From assembly GCA_949752745.1 (NCBI GenBank), contig OX457026.1:47005256-47069255 (forward strand): 64,000 bases of DNA. The letters are read 5' to 3'. The DNA comes from Protula sp. h YS-2021. Lineage: Eukaryota; Annelida; Polychaeta; Sabellida; Serpulidae. The translations under genes were made by a program, and so were the position numbers. A model generated the notes under the pieces. The model did no database searches. It saw only the letters and a program-made list of their open reading frames with translations, and was not told the DNA's origin. This document shows, piece by piece, positions 59,221 to 64,000 of the stretch; the first letter of the stretch is position 1, and each line of letters opens with the position of its first letter.

Positions 59221-60640
59221 TTATCGGAAGAAACAAGTACAATTAAGGAAATAACATAAGTATCCAGAATGCAACAACAACATAACAAAATCTTATCAGA
59301 AGGACCTGTATCGTTCTCCGTTCAACCACAAATTACAACGGACAATGCAACCAAAAACAAATCAGTAGTCTCATTTTGTTGGAATAAAATACAGGGTTAC
59401 ACAGACAAACACGAATAGAAAACATACGTAGTCAATGCCCGTTCAATTTTGCGTAAAAGCATGGAAACAAACATATTAACTAAACACCGAGAAAAGAATA
59501 TGCTCAATTTTATTGGAATAAAACGCAATGTAATAAGGAGAACAAAAATATATTAACTAAAACACCGACAAAATAAGAATACTGTCGATTTTGTTGGAAT
59601 AGAACGCGAAGTGATACGGAGAACAATGATTTGAAAACCTAAAAGGCAGAAATAGGATAAGTCGAGGACGAAAATTAGAAAGAGTATTGACATTCGGGAT
59701 GTAAGGATCGTTTTTAAAGGACAGCAGTCAAACATAACGATCTCACTCTACAGTGGTCATTCAATCGACTTACACCTATCACATTCCGCTTTGTCAGCTC
59801 CACTCTTGCAAAGAAAACACCAAAATCAATACAAACTCAAAACCTTTTCGAACGCTGTTTTGCAAGCTACTGGCACATTTCTGTTTGCCTCTACATGTGT
59901 GAATGCAGTTGCAATACGACAGACTCGTTTTTTCTCTCGTTTTAAGGTTTCACGTAATGAGTCTTTTAAGTAAAGTTTCTTTCAATGAAAAGAAAAGACC
60001 TTTCTCTGCCCGTACATTTTAGAGCTTCTATTTCTAGACAGAAAATCGTTTTCGTTTAACATTTAATACAGCTTGCACTAAATTTTACACTCCGTTTCAT
60101 GTACAAAATCTTGCACTCTTAAATACAAAAAGGTCTCGTATAAATATACATGTTGTGTTTCATTTAAGCTCACCTTCGTTTTGTTAATTATCCTAAGCTA
60201 AATTGCTATTCAAAAAAAATCATTTTAAACCTTTTTACCTTTTGCTTAGTAAGCGTTTCTCACGAATGAAGCGTGTGACCAGAGGCATTTGATGGCCTGT
60301 TAATCCCCCTCAACCCACACCTATCAAATAGCCTCATGCCATCAAGGCGCCATTGCAAGCTACTGGCACATTTCTGTCCAATCAATATAATCAAATATAA
60401 TCAAAAACAGAAGCTTGGAAGACTTTCTTACGGAAGGTAGCGTAAGAAGTTGCCGCTTTATGTGGTCTTTAGAATTAACCAAGGGGACAGGCTCAGGACA
60501 TGTGGGTGTATTCAGGAACTGTTGGAAGCTTGTTTCCGTGAAAAGATGGGGTCGCCTACGTGTTCTGCTTTACTATATATCAATGTGCTGGATTAGTTAT
60601 AAGTTATAAGTTTTATTTAAAACGAAAAGGACCTTCCATA
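59221..60640. other. unassigned sequence with a 23-bp direct repeat
   Basis: GCAAGCTACTGGCACATTTC occurs at about 59862 and 60354. Short frames (59791-59973 and 60415-60609 plus) have no recognisable domain. Confidence 0.4.
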
Positions 60641-60689
60641 GTGCATTATGGATCTCCAAATTTTTTGTTTTCCAAGAAATATCCTAAAC

Positions 60690-61340
60690 CTCGTTCTCCC
60701 CATCCACTGGAACATTGCCTTCACCTTACTTAAATACCCACATAGTCTTCATAAATCAATAAATGTCCATGTTTTCATGCTGGTTTTCACCCTCATTTTA
60801 AAACGCTACTTTTGGACTTACTTATTTTGAAGCACTCCTGTCGTGGAAATTCCACAATGCATTTTACAATTCCAACTTTTAATTTGAAAAAAAAATAGTG
60901 TAGCGTTTCAGCCCACCCACACCCGCTTAGCTGGAACATTTCTTTTTCATTATTTAAATACCTACGCAACCATTCATAAATCCATAAATACCCATGTTTT
61001 CATGCAGATTTTCACTATTACTTCTAAACGCTTCCTTTGGACTTGGCTATTTTGTAGCACTATGCCTTGGGGGTTAAAACAGAGTCATAGTAGAGTCGAT
61101 CAATTTTTTGTTACCTAGAACTTTTTATAGCACGTTTATTTTTTAATAAAACACAGTATCATTACCGTCATTAACTTACTTGACAGACTTGCATTTTCAT
61201 CACTCTGTCTTAGGGTTAAAACATAATAACATGACAGTCAATAATTTTTACTGAACATTTTTAGCAGCACTGAGTCTTCAGTTAAAACAGTAATAGTACT
61301 GTCACTTACTCACTTGCCAGCACTGTCACTGCATCAAATG
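60690..61340. repeat. tandem duplication, about 228 bp, plus shorter repeats
   Basis: 60690-60830 and 60920-61060 share CATGTTTTCATGC, ATACCCA or ATGTCCA and CTTTTGGACTT blocks. After 61065 a roughly 90-130-bp motif with GGTTAAAACA and GTCATTAACTTACTTG recurs. Confidence 0.6.
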
Positions 61341-61429
61341 CTACTTTAGGTCTTTTTACACTCTTCGTTTTTATTCAGTTTCCCAACCAAATCAGCCATT
61401 TCACATAAAGTAAATTTATACCAATTTAA

Positions 61430-61770
61430 AGAAAACGAAATTTTGCCGAGAATATTTGGTTTTTCGACCAAATTAGATTGTGATAAAGGCATAAAGAAAG
61501 GCATATAAAAATCAACCAAATTCCATTTTTTGCTAGAAACATATTCACAAGTGGGCTATAAAAGAGGCAGAACAATATGTAAAACATCATATGTTGGCTT
61601 CTTTAATTTAACAGTGCACATGATGAGAGGAAATTAGAATTTTCATGCTTGATCTTTATCATTTCTTTATAATTTACACCAAAAAAATGCAGTCGAAACG
61701 GAACTTCTGTCGGAAAAATCCAAAAGTACGCATATATTCGGTCGAAACGCAAAAACTTTTCGGCAAAAGT
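61430..61770. mobile_element. AAGCCAAATC-family interior, diverged copy
   Basis: Shares ATCATTTCTTTATAATTTAC, GTCGAAACG and AACTTTTCGGCAAAAGT with the copies at 28823 and 43088. Confidence 0.45.
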
Positions 61771-61774
61771 CTAT

Positions 61775-62531
61775 CAGTGTTGCCACGGAGTCATAAAAAA
61801 AAGAAAAAGAAAGGATAAATTTGGGGAAAAAGTATGAAAGAAGGATAATTCATATTTTGCTGAAAATCGAAAAAAAAAATAATCATATTGTGGTAATTTT
61901 ACTTATTGAAATGCTCGCTTTCACAGATATTGAAAATATTTACATACCTGACAGTACTTCTAAATTGTCCTGAATATTACCTAAAGGTCTGCCTCGCTTT
62001 TTTCCACATCATTCCACTTGCAAATAAAGTTTGCAAATGGGTACGCTTTGCTTAGAATTCTGGCTGTTTAATATTTTCTTTTTTTTTCTTTTTCCGTCCC
62101 GGGGTTTCTAGAAAACTCCCCCTACGCTATTTGACGTAGGACGATAAAATGTGGCACAGAGATCGAGAGTGATGAGATTTCATGAAATTGGCAATTTGTT
62201 TTATCTTGACCTTCAAGGCCAAATCGAGGTCTAAATATTTTTGATATTTTGACCTATTGCAAGAGGGCGCCATTTTGCTACGTGTAGCGAAATTCGGTGT
62301 TGTTTAGTTAATGAACCCTTGGAAAACAGCTTCGTTGAGTTTCCTATTTTTTTTTCAATTTATTAGACAAACATAAAAAGTGTCAACATAAAAAGGATGA
62401 AAACCGAAAAAAGTATATAAAAGGATGAAAATTTTAAAAAGTGTAAAAAAGGTATTTAAGGCTAAAAAAGGTTAAAATTGGGCTTTTTTAACAAAGGATA
62501 ATCTTTAAAAAAGGATGATGTGGCAACACTG
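61775..62531. mobile_element. hAT-like non-autonomous element
   Basis: Perfect 12-bp ends CAGTGTTGCCAC and GTGGCAACACTG, a terminal motif typical of hAT elements. Both subterminal regions are rich in AAAAGGATGA-like or AAAGGATAA motifs. The flanks GTCTAT and GTCTAC may be a decayed target duplication. No transposase. Confidence 0.65.
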
Positions 62532-62539
62532 GTCTACGT

Positions 62540-63440
62540 ACAAATCCGCTAATCTAACCTAAAGAATTTTCAGTCGAAAAGTAACCTCCATCAGCAAGCT
62601 TAGAAGGTATGAACTATGTAAGGATTTTATCTATCACTGTGCTGAAAATGTTAAATTTTTTCTCATATTCCAAGATAATATTAAAAATAATTATATCCAT
62701 GGCAGCAACTCGTTTATTTATTTGCTATAGCAAGCATTTCGGTAATGAATGCTTTGGTTATTCGGAAATAGTCACATTTTAATTAAACAACACTTGCACA
62801 TTTTTGCTTACGACTGGCCGAATCACACCAAACATGTCATACACTTCCAAGTTTCCGCTTCCTTTAATAGCCTTTTTTACACCATAAAACAACAAAACCT
62901 GTTGTATTTATTAATACAACAGAAAATAATATCCATACAAGTGGTTAAGGACCTTTGTCATTTTTATTTTGGAGAGGAGAGGAGGGAAGGCGATAATTTT
63001 CTTAAAAAACTCAAGGCCTAAAACCAGAACATAGCGCATGGATATAGGCACGCACCTGGGTTACATGATTGGCTCGGCTCACCATGAAATTTTCCAAATG
63101 CACTTTCCATGTGTAAATACAGGTAAGAATTACATCACCAGGTGTCCACAGCTGTGAGGGAAAAGGTACGGACAAACGCACAGGACTCAATATTCCGTGT
63201 GTTGTGGGCTTAATTTTAAAAACCATTTTAATGAACATACGGCGTCACGAAGAGTCAAAACTTCATTTAAACCTCCAACGTTAAACCATAACGTAACACA
63301 ACGTAACTTAAATGGACAGCGGAACTTTGTGCCTAAAAATAATCACACAACGTAGCTCTCATAAAAGCAGAAAGACAGATAGCCGGAAAGATAGACAGAC
63401 GGACAACACCCAAAACTACACTCACCCTGCGGGTCTAAAG
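62540..63440. other. unassigned sequence
   Basis: No supported gene. A GACAGACGGACAA-type block at 63375-63410 belongs to the GGAC-rich repeat class. Confidence 0.35.
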
Positions 63441-63448
63441 CCGACGCG

Positions 63449-64000
63449 GAATTTTTCTATCATTTCTTTCATATTTACGGGGTTATTTTTATTCGAAACG
63501 CAGAATTTTTGCGCATTTTAATGGGAACGCCTAAAGTGTGATTTGGCTTATTTTGACGTAGAATTTTGACTTTTTCCGATATTGAGTTGTCATGCTAGTG
63601 AAAAACCTGTCACCGCATGTACCTAGCTCCAATCGATCAATGTGTGAGAAGCAAGAGGCATTGCAAAGTGAAGGCGTGTTGTTTTAAGTAAAATCGATTC
63701 GAGAAGTCTGTGGCTTTCAGTGACGGTTATTAAATGAGAGCTGCGTTTCCCTTCATTCAGTGTGTTAAGGTGTCGATTCACAGCAAAGGTGTATCCGAGT
63801 GTAGGGTAAATATGTTAGGTAGCCTTGTTTTATGAAAAAACAAGACAGTTGCTTGGTGGTGCATTAGGTGTGGTGGAGTCCAGTAAATTGCTTTTTTTAT
63901 TAAACTTAAGCGGCAAGTGGCCGTATCCCCTTCTTAAAAAAGCATTTAGAGGTTACTGCCTGTTGATCAAATTTAATTACATGTTGACCTGAGGGTCATT
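63449..64000. repeat. third copy of the inverted-duplication sequence (runs off window)
   Basis: Matches 48312-48870 in direct orientation with few differences, beginning at TCTATCATTTCTTTCAT. It is closer to the right arm than the left arm is. Confidence 0.85.

Noticed and set aside
60415..60830. Short plus-strand frames near tandem repeats
   Set aside because: Low complexity or repeat-derived, no recognisable motif.

Overview
The window is eukaryotic, AT-rich, repeat-dense DNA from an invertebrate animal. LINE-type tails of the form (GATT)n-TGTTTAACG, GGACGGACAGAC-rich repeats and many short inverted-repeat transposons suggest a lophotrochozoan, most likely a mollusc (inference from repeat style; no ordinary host gene confirms it). 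There are no bacterial features, operons or CRISPR arrays, and I found no complete tRNA or rRNA gene.

Layout. 1-6884: an almost complete, apparently young Ty3/gypsy retrotransposon on the minus strand with one intact 1508-codon gag-pol frame. Its integrase lies upstream of reverse transcriptase (Gmr1-type order), it has a perfect tRNA-Pro primer site, and its two LTRs look identical. It sits inside a repeat array. 6885-21260: a 4.86-kb composite unit, two copies direct and one inverted. Each unit carries a promoter-like block, an exon-like block, a TTAA-flanked element and a dead 5'-truncated RNase H-bearing LINE. 22732-23349: a hAT-like MITE.

23557-34999 (minus strand): the most interesting locus. 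By following splice sites and reading phase I could assemble a 13-exon gene model. It joins an N-terminal SET (lysine methyltransferase) domain, two long coding tandem repeats, a C2H2 zinc finger, a tyrosine-recombinase (Crypton/integrase-like) domain and a basic C-terminal domain. Eight of the introns are phase 1. The recombinase exon carries one in-frame stop and three frame breaks, so this copy is damaged or misassembled, but the residues expected of a SET fold and of a tyrosine recombinase are recognisable.

36395-51170: a large, old inverted duplication with differential insertions, including a 589-bp TTAA MITE nested in another element. Its spacer holds a pogo-like MITE and a 1.36-kb foldback element bounded on both sides by (TA)n. 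A third partial copy of the duplicated sequence starts near 63449. 55225-55490: a CRE/GC-box tandem array. 56503-59220 (minus): a second, unidentified multi-exon gene, partly broken, with a 25-residue coding repeat. 60690-64000: tandem repeats, a hAT-like element and more repeat copies.

There is no pathway linking the genes. The window reads as a transposon-rich region in which the SET-recombinase gene is either itself a mobile-element gene or a host gene built from one.
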